64,000 bases of DNA from Shinella granuli (GTDB taxonomy: Bacteria; Pseudomonadota; Alphaproteobacteria; Rhizobiales; Rhizobiaceae). Shown one piece after another: positions 23,028 to 31,157 of this stretch. Position 1 is the stretch's first letter. Each line of letters starts with the position of its first letter. The translations under genes and the position numbers were made by a program. The notes beneath the pieces are model-generated. The model had not been told where the DNA came from, searched no databases, and was given only the letters and a program-made list of their open reading frames with translations. The DNA lies in NCBI RefSeq assembly GCF_004341885.1, contig NZ_SLVX01000006.1, positions 1-64,000 on the forward strand, given 5' to 3'.

Positions 23028-25082
23028 TCAGCGCATCGCTGCCGCGATATTGCCGCCGTCGACGGTGGTCACGTCGGCGGTCGTGCGTTCGGCGAGCGCG
23101 TGGTGCACGAAGGCGCGGGCGACGTCGTCCGCGGTCACTTCGAGGCCGAGCAGGTTGCCGCCCATATAGTCCTTGACGGAAAGGCCGCGGGCCGCGGCGC
23201 GGCTCTCGATCATCTCGTCATTGAGCAGGCCCGAGCGGATACGGTCGGCGTTGACGGCGTTGACGCGGATATGGTCGGCGCCGTGCTCCAGCGCGTATTG
23301 CCGCGAGAGGAACAGCGTCGCGGCCTTGGGCAGGCCGTAGGCGCCGAATTTCGCCCCCGGATTGACCGCCTGCTTGGAGGCGTTAAAGAGCAGCACGCCG
23401 CCGGTCTTCTGCGCCTTCATGATGCGCACGGCGTTCTGCGCGACGCTCTGGTGGGCGAAGAAGTTCAATTCGAAGCTCTTGCGCAGCAGCGCGTCGTCCA
23501 TCGTGGCGATCGGGCTTTCCCATGCCGCGCCCGCATTGGAGACGACGATGTCGACGCCGCCGAAGGTGGCGACGGCCTGATCGAAGGCGGCGCGCACGCA
23601 GGCGGGATCGGTGATGTCGGCGGCGATGCCGATCGAATGGTTGCCGGCGGCCTTCGCCACCGCGGCCGCCTTCCCGCCGTCGAGGTCGAGCACGACGGCA
23701 TGCGCGCCTTCCGCCACGAAGGCCTTGACGATCGCCGCGCCGATGGCGCCCGCGCCGCCGGTGACGAGCACGACCTGGCCGGTGAACGGCTTCGGCCTGG
23801 CGCCCGCCAGCTTCGCCTGCTCCAGCGACCAGTATTCGAGGTCGAAGAGGTCCGGCCGGCTGACCGGCTCGAAGCGGCCAAGGGCTTCCGCGTCGCGCGC
23901 CGCCTCGATCCACATCTCGCCGACATCGACGGCAATCGTCGCGTCCTTGTAGGTGCGGCCATGGCCGAACATGCCGAGGCCGGGCACCAGCGTCAGGCGC
24001 GGCATCGGATCGAGCATGATGCGCTTGACGTCGTCGCGGGCGTCGTTGCTGCGGAAATAGTCGGTGTAGTCGGCCGCGAAGGCGGCGACCCGTTCGTCGA
24101 TCACGGCGCGATAGCCCGCAAGGTCGTCCTTCGCCGGGGCCGGCAGCACCATCGGCCCCGTCTTGATGCGGATCGAGAGGTCGGGCGTCGAGACGCCGCG
24201 GGCGGCCATGTCCGCGACTTGCGCCGCGTTGACGAAATCAAGGATCGCCGGGGAGGCGCGGAAGACGCTGACCATGCGGTCGTAGCGGCCTTCGCCCCTG
24301 TCGACGGCGACGGCGCCGCGCAGCATCGGCGCGATGTCGCCGGGGTCGGCGAGCGCGGCGGGAAGGGCGGCCGGCGTAAACGGGTTGCGGCCGTTCCGCT
24401 TCACATGATCCTCGGCCAGCGTGACATGGTGGATCATCCGGTCATAGGCTTCCTTCGCCGTCTCGCCGAAGGTGAAGATGCCGTGCTTGTCGAGGATCAG
24501 GCCCTCGACCGTCGGATCCCGGTCGAACACCTCGGCGGCCGCCTTGGCGAGGGCGAAGCCGGGCATGATATAGGGCACGAAGCCCATCTTCCTGCCGAAG
24601 AGCTCGGCGCACATGCTTGCGCTCTCCGCCTGGTCGGCGATGGCGAGGATGGCGGTCGAATGGGTGTGGTCGACGAACTTGTGCGGCAGGAAGGCGTGCA
24701 GCAGCGCCTCGACGGACGGGTTCGGCGCGCCGGGATCGATGAGGTTGGCGCGCAGCAGCGTCACCATGTCCTCGTCCGAGAGTTTTGCGAGCTTGCGGCT
24801 CTTCAGCAGCGGGCCGATCTTCACCGCGGGCAGGCCCGGCGGCTCAATCGTGCCCATGTCCCAGCCGCTGCCCTTGACGCAGAGCACGGCATGCACGTCG
24901 CCGACGAGGTCGGTCATCTCCGTCTTCACCGAGGTGTTGCCGCCGCCATGCAGCACGAGCCGCGGCTCGCCGCCGAGAAGCCGCGTCGTATAGGTGCGCA
25001 GCGCCAGGTCGCGGTTGACGCCCTTTGCCGCATAGCCGGCGACGACCTGTTCCGCCTCGTCGTCGCGCCAGAGATTTTCCAT
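23028..25082 (-). CDS. bifunctional class II aldolase/short-chain dehydrogenase
   Basis: 684 residues. The N-terminal region (about 1-400) is a class II aldolase/adducin domain. DHTHST provides two Zn histidines and LILDKHGIFTFGE a third. The C-terminal region (about 430-684) is a complete SDR: TGGAGAIG coenzyme loop, SNAGAAWESP, and the catalytic Tyr-Lys in AYGLPKA. The layout and length are those of rhamnulose-1-phosphate aldolase/lactaldehyde dehydrogenase (RhaD type), which yields dihydroxyacetone phosphate and an aldehyde. No rhamnose isomerase or kinase is nearby. Its regulator carries a site like the mtn operator, so methylthioribulose-1-phosphate or another ketose-1-phosphate is also conceivable (inference). 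It forms an operon with the SorC gene. Confidence 0.88.
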   Translation of the reverse strand: MENLWRDDEAEQVVAGYAAKGVNRDLALRTYTTRLLGGEPRLVLHGGGNTSVKTEMTDLVGDVHAVLCVKGSGWDMGTIEPPGLPAVKIGPLLKSRKLAKLSDEDMVTLLRANLIDPGAPNPSVEALLHAFLPHKFVDHTHSTAILAIADQAESASMCAELFGRKMGFVPYIMPGFALAKAAAEVFDRDPTVEGLILDKHGIFTFGETAKEAYDRMIHHVTLAEDHVKRNGRNPFTPAALPAALADPGDIAPMLRGAVAVDRGEGRYDRMVSVFRASPAILDFVNAAQVADMAARGVSTPDLSIRIKTGPMVLPAPAKDDLAGYRAVIDERVAAFAADYTDYFRSNDARDDVKRIMLDPMPRLTLVPGLGMFGHGRTYKDATIAVDVGEMWIEAARDAEALGRFEPVSRPDLFDLEYWSLEQAKLAGARPKPFTGQVVLVTGGAGAIGAAIVKAFVAEGAHAVVLDLDGGKAAAVAKAAGNHSIGIAADITDPACVRAAFDQAVATFGGVDIVVSNAGAAWESPIATMDDALLRKSFELNFFAHQSVAQNAVRIMKAQKTGGVLLFNASKQAVNPGAKFGAYGLPKAATLFLSRQYALEHGADHIRVNAVNADRIRSGLLNDEMIESRAAARGLSVKDYMGGNLLGLEVTADDVARAFVHHALAERTTADVTTVDGGNIAAAMR

Positions 25083-25143
25083 CGTGTTCAGCCTCCCGAT
25101 AAACCGGCCCGGCCGGCATCGGCGGACCGCATATTTTCCTGGC

Positions 25144-26115
25144 TCAGCGCCCGGCCTTGCCGAGCCCCTCGCGGTTCCAGCGGTCCAGCACCCGCCGCGC
25201 CATCGATGCCGTGACGATGAGATGCGAGGCGAAGCCGCCCTTCAGCGCCGCCATCAGCGGCTCGAACTTGCTGTCCTCCTGCACGACGAGCATGCGCTTG
25301 CGGATCGCGCGGATGGAGGCGAGGTCGGCGGAGATGCAGCGCCGGTTGTGCTCGCAGTCCATCCACTGGCCGTCGTGGTCGATGAGCTGCCCGGCGATGA
25401 CGCCGGCCGCGCCCCGCTCGCCCATCGCGTGCATGTCGGCGGCCGAGAGCGCACCGCATTTGACGAGATGGCTGTCATCCTCGATGCCACCGACGGAATA
25501 GAGCGCGAGCTGGCAGTCGGAAATCGTCGCGAGCTGTTCCCGGATGACCGGCTCGCCGCGCAGCTCCTCGGCCAGCCGCTCGGAGGACAGCACGAGCGGT
25601 GCGTAGAAATTGATGCCCTCCGCATTGAGGCGGCGGGCGATTTCCGTGGTGCACTGGTCGGGACGATAGGAATAGGGCGCGCCGAGATTGCCGCAGAGTT
25701 GCACGACGGTGACGCCGCTGAGATCGGCGAAGGGCATGACATCGGCGATGTGATAGACGGTGCGGCCCCAGGCGACGCCGATCCGGTCGCCCTTGTTGAT
25801 GAGTTCGAGGAAGACCGAGGCGGCGACAACGGGCATTTCGGCGGCCGGGTCCATGGCCTGCCGGTCCTCCGGCACCAGCCAGGCCGTCGTCAGCCCCGTG
25901 GCGTCCTCCAGTTCGCGGGCGAGAACGTCGTCGGAAAAGAGGTCCGTCGAGGTGGTGATGGTGACGATGCCCATCTCGCGCGCCTTGCGCAGATACATGG
26001 CGATGGAGGCGCGGGAGATTTCCAGCTTCTGCGCCACTTCATCCTGCCGCAGCCCATGCGTATAATAGAGCCAGGCGGCCTTGTGGATGATCTGGTCGTT
26101 GGCGCGGATGGGCAT
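25144..26115 (-). CDS. SorC/DeoR-type sugar-binding transcriptional regulator
   Basis: 323 residues. The N-terminal HTH (HKAAWLYYTHGLRQDEVAQKLEISRASIAMYLRKAREMGIV, about 8-48) and the C-terminal sugar-binding domain (RIGVAWGRTVYHIADVMPF, ALYSVGGIEDDSHLVKCGALS, GVIAGQLIDHDGQ) are typical of SorC regulators, which respond to sugar phosphates. I use the ATG at 26113..26115 because the family usually starts close to the HTH; an ATG at 26145 would add 10 residues and lacks a ribosome-binding site. It is 61 bases upstream of the aldolase gene in the same direction, so it probably controls that gene and itself. Confidence 0.85.
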   Translation of the reverse strand: MPIRANDQIIHKAAWLYYTHGLRQDEVAQKLEISRASIAMYLRKAREMGIVTITTSTDLFSDDVLARELEDATGLTTAWLVPEDRQAMDPAAEMPVVAASVFLELINKGDRIGVAWGRTVYHIADVMPFADLSGVTVVQLCGNLGAPYSYRPDQCTTEIARRLNAEGINFYAPLVLSSERLAEELRGEPVIREQLATISDCQLALYSVGGIEDDSHLVKCGALSAADMHAMGERGAAGVIAGQLIDHDGQWMDCEHNRRCISADLASIRAIRKRMLVVQEDSKFEPLMAALKGGFASHLIVTASMARRVLDRWNREGLGKAGR

Positions 26116-26139
26116 TGAGGGTCTCTCGCGAAGGGGTTC

Positions 26140-26171
26140 TGACATTATTCATTGTCGCTGACAAAAGTCAA
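26140..26171. promoter_or_regulatory. candidate SorC operators upstream of sorC gene
   Basis: Two small inverted repeats lie side by side: GACA-N8-TGTC (26141..26156) and TGAC-N4-GTCA (26159..26170). Read on the minus strand, 26159..26171 is TTGACTTTTGTCA. This matches TTGACATTTGACA on the minus strand of the mtn operator (18545..18557) in 11 of 13 positions. Confidence 0.45.
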
Positions 26172-26225
26172 TGCGCCGGAAACGCGCTGCCCGGAAGCCT
26201 TACGGCTATGCGTTTTCCTTCACAC

Positions 26226-26260
26226 GAAAACAGCGGAAGGGCATCGGCCGCTTCCGCTGT
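26226..26260 (-). terminator. intrinsic terminator of the SDR gene
   Basis: Perfect 10-bp stem ACAGCGGAAG/CTTCCGCTGT with an 11-base loop. On the minus strand it is followed by TTTTCG. It lies 32 bases after the SDR stop codon and upstream of the SorC promoter, insulating the two. Confidence 0.75.
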
Positions 26261-26292
26261 CCGGGTCTTCCATGAAAGGCGCGCCGCGCGTC

Positions 26293-27033
26293 CTATGCGT
26301 TGGTGCCGCCGTCGATGACGTGTTCGGCGCCCGTCACGAAGCGGGCCTGCGGGCCCGCCAGCCAGGCGACGAATGCCGCGATGTCGTCCGGGCTGCCGAA
26401 GCGTGGGATCGCCATCGTCGCGCGCTGCATGTCCGCCGTCTCCCCTGTTGCCGGGTTCATGTCCGTATCGGTGGAGCCCGGATGGATGATGTTGGCGGTG
26501 ATCCCTCTTGGCCCGAGGTCGCGGGCGATGCCGCGCGTGAAGCCTGACAGCGCCGCCTTGCTCAGCGCATAGAGGCTGATGCCCGGCCAGGGCACGCGCT
26601 GCGCCAGGTTGCTGCCGATGGTGATGATCCGGCCGCCATCGGGCATGTGGGCGATGGCCTGCCGGGTGGCGACGAAGACGGCGCGCACATTGACGTCGAT
26701 CGTGTGGTCGAAATCCTCCAGCGTCAGGTCGGAGAGCGGCGCGGCATGGAAGATGCCGGCATTGTTGACGAGGATGTCGATGCGGCCCCCGGCCTTCGCC
26801 GTTGCGTCGACGGCCGCCGCAAGGGCCGCGGCGTCGCGATTGTCGGCCTTGATGGCGACGGCCTTCCCGCCGGCGGCCTCGATGGCCGCAACGGTGGCCG
26901 CGGCTGCCGCCTCCGCGCTGGCATAGGTGAGAGTGACGCGCGCGCCTTCCTGCGCCAGCCGCCGGGCGATCGCCGCGCCCATGCCCCTGCTGCCGCCGGT
27001 GACGAGGGCGGTTTTTCCGTCGAGATTTGCCAT
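26293..27033 (-). CDS. SDR family oxidoreductase
   Basis: 246-residue classical short-chain dehydrogenase. Coenzyme loop TGGSRGMG (12-19), NNAG (about 90-93), catalytic Ser in ITIGSN with Tyr-x3-Lys in YALSK, and C-terminal VTGAEHVIDGG are all present. The YAS-type segment after the second strand suggests NADP(H) preference. Substrate unknown. It diverges from a TetR regulator over a 98-base gap that contains two near-identical operator sites. It is therefore very probably repressed by that TetR protein and induced by a small hydrophobic or electrophilic compound. Confidence 0.92.
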   Translation of the reverse strand: MANLDGKTALVTGGSRGMGAAIARRLAQEGARVTLTYASAEAAAAATVAAIEAAGGKAVAIKADNRDAAALAAAVDATAKAGGRIDILVNNAGIFHAAPLSDLTLEDFDHTIDVNVRAVFVATRQAIAHMPDGGRIITIGSNLAQRVPWPGISLYALSKAALSGFTRGIARDLGPRGITANIIHPGSTDTDMNPATGETADMQRATMAIPRFGSPDDIAAFVAWLAGPQARFVTGAEHVIDGGTNA

Positions 27034-27045
27034 GTCCTACCTTTC

Positions 27046-27061
27046 TGTATTGATCGATACA
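27046..27061. promoter_or_regulatory. TetR operator, site 1
   Basis: TGTATTGATCGATACA is a palindrome with one mismatch (TGTAT, a pyrimidine, GATC, a purine, ATACA). It is 12 bases upstream of the SDR start. Site 2 at 27102..27117 matches it in 13 of 16 positions. Confidence 0.7.
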
Positions 27062-27101
27062 TAATTACTGGCCGTCTTGCCGAAGCGCGTCAAGTGAATT
27101 A

Positions 27102-27117
27102 TTTATCGGTCGATACA
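27102..27117. promoter_or_regulatory. TetR operator, site 2
   Basis: TTTATCGGTCGATACA resembles site 1 in sequence and spacing. It is 14 bases upstream of the TetR start, immediately before the AAAAAGGAGG ribosome-binding region, so it should mediate autorepression. Confidence 0.65.
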
Positions 27118-27131
27118 AAAAGGAGGCGAGA

Positions 27132-27755
27132 ATGGCGCCACGCGGCCGACCCCGGGCGTTCGACAGGGATGCGGCCCTGCGCAAGGCCATGGAGGTCTTC
27201 TGGGCGAAGGGGTATGAGCGCGCCTCGCTCGCGGACCTCACCGAGGCGATGGGCATCAACGCGCCCAGCCTCTATGCGGCGTTCACCAGCAAGGAAGCGC
27301 TGTTCCAGGAGGCGCTGGCGCTCTATTCCGCAACGGAAGGCTGCGACATCTGGGAAGGCGTGCCGGCCGCCCCGACCGCGCGAGCCGCCTGTGCGCACCT
27401 GCTGCGCGCCACCGCCGAGGCCTTCGCGCGCGACGAAAAGCGCCGTGGCTGCCTGGTCGTGTTGTCCGCGCCGCAGACGGAAGGGTCCAGTCCCTCCATA
27501 TGTGAGGCGCTGAAACACCATCGCGCGGCGACCACGGCCGTGCTGCGCGAGCGCCTGCGGCGGGCGGTTGCGGAGGGCGACCTTCCCGCGGCGGCCGATG
27601 TCGAAGCCATCACGGCCTATGTCGTCACCGTGCAGCACGGCCTCTCCATCCAGGCGCGCGACGGCGCGTCCCGCGAGACGCTGCTGGCCATCGCCGACTG
27701 CGCGATGGCGGGCTGGGAGAACCTCGTGTCCGTCGGCCGCCCGCCGGCGGCGTAG
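27132..27755 (+). CDS. TetR/AcrR family regulator
   Basis: 207 residues. The N-terminal HTH starts PRGRPRAFDRDAALRKAMEVFWAKGYERASLADLTEAMGINAPSLYAAFTSKEALFQEAL (about 3-62), a textbook TetR domain of the AefR/RutR-like branch (GRPRAFD). The C-terminal half (63-207) is helical with Cys residues in EGCDIW, RAACAHLL, RRGCLVVL and SICEAL, a possible thiol or electrophile sensing pocket. AAGGAGG lies six bases before the ATG. It diverges from the SDR gene, its presumed target. Regulators of this branch often control aldehyde or quinone reductases. Confidence 0.9.
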   Translation: MAPRGRPRAFDRDAALRKAMEVFWAKGYERASLADLTEAMGINAPSLYAAFTSKEALFQEALALYSATEGCDIWEGVPAAPTARAACAHLLRATAEAFARDEKRRGCLVVLSAPQTEGSSPSICEALKHHRAATTAVLRERLRRAVAEGDLPAAADVEAITAYVVTVQHGLSIQARDGASRETLLAIADCAMAGWENLVSVGRPPAA

Positions 27756-27758
27756 TTG

Positions 27759-28175
27759 TCAGCGGAGCAGTTTCAGGGAACCCGTCAGGGATTTGATCCA
27801 TCGGCTTTCGCCGACGAGCCCGAGCCCATCGATGCTCTCCTCGCCGAGATCGCGCTCGGGGAACGTCGCCTCGTAGTCGGCATAGCTGTGCAGTGCGCGC
27901 GCGAAGGACGGGAAGGCGACGATGACGCGGCCGTCCTGCCGCGGCAGCGCCTTGGCCAGCAGCGCGCCGATCGTCCGGCTGTTCGCCTGCAGCACCGGCA
28001 CGGGCCTGTTGGCGCTGATGTCGATCGTCGCCTGTCGGCGGTCGGTGAGCTGGCGGGCGCCGAGCGCCGGCATGGCCGCCCCCATGCCGATCGAGACGGC
28101 CGCGATCGTATTGGCGAGATGGCCCGGCGGCAGGTCGGGATTGACGATGATGGCGAGGCGGATGTCCTGAAGCAT
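27759..28175 (-). CDS. DUF2000 family protein
   Basis: 138 residues matching DUF2000, a small cytoplasmic family related in fold to peptidyl-tRNA hydrolase II: LAIIVNPDLPPGHLANTIAAVSIGMGAAMP at the N-terminus, then PVPVLQANSRTIGALLAKAL and a C-terminal TGSLKLL. The start MLQDIRLAIIV at 28173..28175 is preceded by AGGAGAAAG. Function is not established. It diverges from an Lrp-type regulator over 129 bases, so that regulator probably controls it; such pairs are recurrent in proteobacteria. It is convergent with the TetR gene, with three bases between stop codons. Confidence 0.85.
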   Translation of the reverse strand: MLQDIRLAIIVNPDLPPGHLANTIAAVSIGMGAAMPALGARQLTDRRQATIDISANRPVPVLQANSRTIGALLAKALPRQDGRVIVAFPSFARALHSYADYEATFPERDLGEESIDGLGLVGESRWIKSLTGSLKLLR

Positions 28176-28304
28176 GATGGCCTTTCTCCTGGTTGCGGTG
28201 CCGGCAAGACTACAGGGGGAAGGCAGGCAGGTTCTTTCTGATCTTGCTGGAAAGAGCGAAATAAAGGTAGATTCTGCCCGTTGTAGCAAACATAGGGGCA
28301 GGAT

Positions 28305-28796
28305 ATGCCGGATACGCTCGCCGCATCGGATGTGAGGATCCTGAAGGCGCTTCAGGAGGACGGGCGCTTGAGCAATCAGGCGCTTTCGGGCACGGTGGGC
28401 ATGTCCGCCTCGCCGTGCTGGCGGCGGGTGCGGCAGCTGGAGGACGAGGGGATCATCCAGCGCTACATGGCGGTGCTGGGGCGGCGGGAGATCGGCCTCG
28501 GGGTCCTCGCCTTCATCCGCGTCAAGATCGACAGCCACACCGAGGCGGAGGCAGAGGCCTTTGCCAGCGCGGTGATGAAGCTCGATTGCGTTGTTGCCTG
28601 CTACAGCATCGCGGGGGATGCGGATTTCCTGCTGCAGGTCGTCTCGCAGGATCTCGACACCTATTCCGACTTCGCCATGAGCGTCGTGCGGCGGCTGCCG
28701 GGCATCAAGGAGATGCAGACCACCTTCGTCCTCAAGGAGATCAAGCCCTTCAGCGGCCTGCCCTTGCCTGCCGAAAACGCCCGCCGCGGCCGCTAG
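28305..28796 (+). CDS. Lrp/AsnC family transcriptional regulator
   Basis: 163 residues. HTH at about 7-55 (DVRILKALQEDGRLSNQALSGTVGMSASPCWRRVRQLEDEGII) and an AsnC ligand-binding RAM domain at about 65-145 (AFIRVKIDSHTEAEAEAF, CYSIAGDADFLLQVV, PGIKEMQTTFVLKEIK). Acts as an octameric amino-acid-responsive regulator. The Cys in SASPCWRRVR marks the alphaproteobacterial subgroup. It diverges from the DUF2000 gene, its likely target. The GC-rich hairpin after it ends the transcript. Confidence 0.92.
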   Translation: MPDTLAASDVRILKALQEDGRLSNQALSGTVGMSASPCWRRVRQLEDEGIIQRYMAVLGRREIGLGVLAFIRVKIDSHTEAEAEAFASAVMKLDCVVACYSIAGDADFLLQVVSQDLDTYSDFAMSVVRRLPGIKEMQTTFVLKEIKPFSGLPLPAENARRGR

Positions 28797-28804
28797 GGTT
28801 TCGA

Positions 28805-28829
28805 CCGGGCGCGGGATCGCCGCGCCCGG
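28805..28829 (+). terminator. hairpin between lrp-like and GntR genes
   Basis: Perfect 10-bp stem CCGGGCGCGG/CCGCGCCCGG with loop GATCG, nine bases after the Lrp-type stop codon. No T-run follows. It sits in a convergent gap and could stop transcription from either side. Confidence 0.5.
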
Positions 28830-28918
28830 CCCGGCACAAGCGCTTCACCGAGGAATGGACCATCGTCATGGAGGGCAGGCAGCCGTGACCGGGGCTGCTT
28901 CCTCCGGGCGTGCGGCGG

Positions 28919-29839
28919 TCAGTCGCGTTCGCCCGTGCCGTATTCCAGCGCCTGTTTCAGGTGCTGGCGCAGCAGGGCCTCGGCCCAGTCGAGATCGCCG
29001 TTTTCCACCGCGTCGAGAATGGCGAGGTGCTCGCGGCAGGACTGCTCGATGCGTTCGGCCGGCAGCTCGAAGAAGGCGGCCGATTCCTGCATGCGGCGCA
29101 GGTTGTTCTGGTGGCGGATCGCGTCGGTGAGGAACCGGTTGCCGGAAAAGCCGGCAAGGTTCTCGTGGAAGAAGGCGTTGACGCGGAACCACTCGTCGCT
29201 GCCCGAGCGGCTGGCGGGATCGCCAAGGATGCGCTCGTGCGCGCGGCGGATCTGCGCGGCGATCTCCCTGTCCACCTTGAAATACGGCGTGCGCAGCGCC
29301 GAACATTCGACGATGGTGCGGAACTCGTAGCTCTCCCGATAGGCGTCGTCGCCGACCAGCGTATCGACGAAGCGCCAGCCATGGCCGGGCAGGCGCTGCG
29401 CCAGCCCCTCGGCGGCAAAGCGCATCAGGAGCTTGCGCACGGTGCCGCGCGACACGCCGTAGCGCGGCATGAGCTCGGCCTCCGACACGTCCTGCGGCAG
29501 GGCGCCCTGTGCCCGCTCGCGCAGCATGCGCCGGTAGAGGTCCTCGATCGGCGAGACCGGCAGGATTTCGGCAAGGTCGAGCGTCGAGACGTCGCGCGCG
29601 ACGCGCAGGCCTCGTTTCTCCATCGGCTGCAGCACGCCCTTTTCCACGAGCAGGTCGAGCGCGCCCGCTATCGGCGAGCGCGACACGCCGAAGAGCCGCG
29701 CCAGCTCGGGCGCCGAAATGCGGGTGCCGACCGTCAGGTCCGCATCGCGGATCCGGTCGATGATCCGGCGGGCCAGATCGAGCTGCAGGGTGCTGGGGCC
29801 GTCCGCCTGCTCGGCGTCCGAAAGGTCCGTGTCGTCCAT
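28919..29839 (-). CDS. GntR/FCD regulator with two winged-helix domains
   Basis: 306 residues. Residues about 20-82 form a GntR-like winged helix (ISAPELARLFGVSRSPIAGALDLLVEKGVL), and residues about 95-158 form a second one (SEAELMPRYGVSRGTVRKLLMRFAAEGL). An FCD effector domain fills about 165-300 (YEFRTIVECSALRTPYF, FHENLAGFSGNRFL, EHLAILDAVENGDLDWAEALLRQHL). Ordinary FadR-type regulators have one HTH and about 230 residues. I use the ATG at 29837..29839 (MDDTDLSD); the frame extends to 30064 but that part overlaps the divergent gene. It faces the C45 acylase operon and is the likely regulator of that operon. Confidence 0.87.
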   Translation of the reverse strand: MDDTDLSDAEQADGPSTLQLDLARRIIDRIRDADLTVGTRISAPELARLFGVSRSPIAGALDLLVEKGVLQPMEKRGLRVARDVSTLDLAEILPVSPIEDLYRRMLRERAQGALPQDVSEAELMPRYGVSRGTVRKLLMRFAAEGLAQRLPGHGWRFVDTLVGDDAYRESYEFRTIVECSALRTPYFKVDREIAAQIRRAHERILGDPASRSGSDEWFRVNAFFHENLAGFSGNRFLTDAIRHQNNLRRMQESAAFFELPAERIEQSCREHLAILDAVENGDLDWAEALLRQHLKQALEYGTGERD

Positions 29840-29893
29840 GGGTTCCTCATGATCATTCGCATTATAGCGCGAACACAACGCAATGCGACCCGG

Positions 29894-29909
29894 TAAATTT
29901 CCAAAATTA
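29894..29909. promoter_or_regulatory. candidate operator TAAATTT-CC-AAAATTA
   Basis: A/T-rich near-palindrome (arms differ at one position) in the 133-base gap between the divergent GntR gene and the C45 gene. It is the most symmetrical element there and the gap is clearly A/T-rich. Downstream TATCTACAAAATACATTA could supply the promoter -10. Suggestive only. Confidence 0.35.
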
Positions 29910-29972
29910 GTGCTTTTCATATCTACAAAATACATTAAGCTGCGATCAAAGACGGAACCGAGGCAGCGGCAT

Positions 29973-31157
29973 ATGGCAGAGATCACCCCTTTTCCCCTCA
30001 TCGAGATAAGCGGCCCGCCGCGCGAGCGTGGCCGCCTGTACGGCGAGAAGGCGCGCGAGCGCATCCGCCTCTCGGCCGGCCTCTACACCAGCCAGCTCCA
30101 CAGGCTCGGCTTCGACGACGCCAATATCGAGCGCCTTGTCGCCGCCTTCCTGCCGCGCATCCGCGACTGGGCGCCGGACCTGGTGGCGGAGATGGAGGGC
30201 ATCGCCGAAGGGGCGGGCATCGGCCTCTCGGCCATCGTCCTCGTCAATGCGCGCACCGAGGTGCTGCAGCTTGCAAGGCTGGAGGCGGGCGCTGCCGACG
30301 AGGAGCCGGACGGCTGCACCGGCGCCGTGCTGCTGCCGGAGGTGACGCGCGACGGCACGGTCATCCACGGCCAGAACTGGGACTGGCGCGCCGAATGCGC
30401 CGATACCTCCGTCGTGCTGCGCATCCTGCGCGACGACGGGCCGGATATCCTGACCTTCACCGAGGCCGGCGGCCTTGCCCGCAGCGGCTTCAACGCCGCC
30501 GGCATCACGATCACCGCCAACTATCTCGAAAGCGACCGCGATTATCGCGAGATGGGCATTCCGCTGCCCTTCATCCGCCGCCGGGCGCTGGAGGCGCGGC
30601 ATTTCGCGATGGCGCTGCGCGTCGTCGCCATCACGCCGAAATCCGGCTCCAACAACATGATGCTGAGCACCGCCGAGGGTTATGCGGTCGATCTCGAATG
30701 CGCGCCGGACGAGGCCTTCCCGATCTACCCGCAGGACGGCATGATCGTGCATGCCAACCACTGGCAAAGCGCCGTCGCCCTTTCCAAGCTAAAGGAAACC
30801 GGCCTTGCCAATGTGCCCGACAGCCTCTACCGCGATCACCGCGTCCTGACGGTCCTGCGGGAAAGCGGCGGCAAGCTCGGCGTCGAGGACCTGAAGCGCG
30901 CCTTCTTCGACGATTTCGCCGCGCCCTTCTGCGTCTGCCGCGCGCCGCTCGCCAAGGAGGGCGGCAATCTCTCGGCGACGGTGGCGATGATCCTCTGCGA
31001 GCCGGCGAAGGGCGTCATGGAGATCGCCCCGCTGCCGGCGATCAACCGCACCTTCGCGCGCTATGAGCTGGCCATGGACGACGACGCCTTCGCCCGTGCG
31101 GCCGGCGCCGCCGATGAAACGCTCGGCAGGGGGAAACGATGGTCCGCTTCCTCCTGA
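29973..31157 (+). CDS. C45 family autoproteolytic acyltransferase/hydrolase
   Basis: 394-residue Ntn hydrolase of the isopenicillin N acyltransferase (peptidase C45) family. The proenzyme should cut itself before Cys115 in EPDGCTGAVL, making Cys115 the N-terminal nucleophile. Supporting blocks are HGQNWDWRAEC after the nucleophile, EAGGLARSGFNAAGITITANYL and STAEGYAVDLECAP. No signal peptide, so it is cytoplasmic. It heads an operon with a peptide-type ABC importer, an alpha/beta hydrolase and a second C45 gene. It probably hydrolyses the amide or acyl bond of the imported compound. Its stop lies inside the start of the permease gene (19-base overlap). Confidence 0.88.
   Translation: MAEITPFPLIEISGPPRERGRLYGEKARERIRLSAGLYTSQLHRLGFDDANIERLVAAFLPRIRDWAPDLVAEMEGIAEGAGIGLSAIVLVNARTEVLQLARLEAGAADEEPDGCTGAVLLPEVTRDGTVIHGQNWDWRAECADTSVVLRILRDDGPDILTFTEAGGLARSGFNAAGITITANYLESDRDYREMGIPLPFIRRRALEARHFAMALRVVAITPKSGSNNMMLSTAEGYAVDLECAPDEAFPIYPQDGMIVHANHWQSAVALSKLKETGLANVPDSLYRDHRVLTVLRESGGKLGVEDLKRAFFDDFAAPFCVCRAPLAKEGGNLSATVAMILCEPAKGVMEIAPLPAINRTFARYELAMDDDAFARAAGAADETLGRGKRWSASS

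Noticed and set aside
22917-25214. 765-codon open frame on the plus strand
   Set aside because: Antisense to the aldolase/dehydrogenase gene; His/Asp/Arg-rich composition is typical of a shadow frame.
23028-26115. a rhamnose utilisation operon
   Set aside because: Only the aldolase/dehydrogenase and a SorC regulator are present; no isomerase, kinase, mutarotase or rhamnose transporter.
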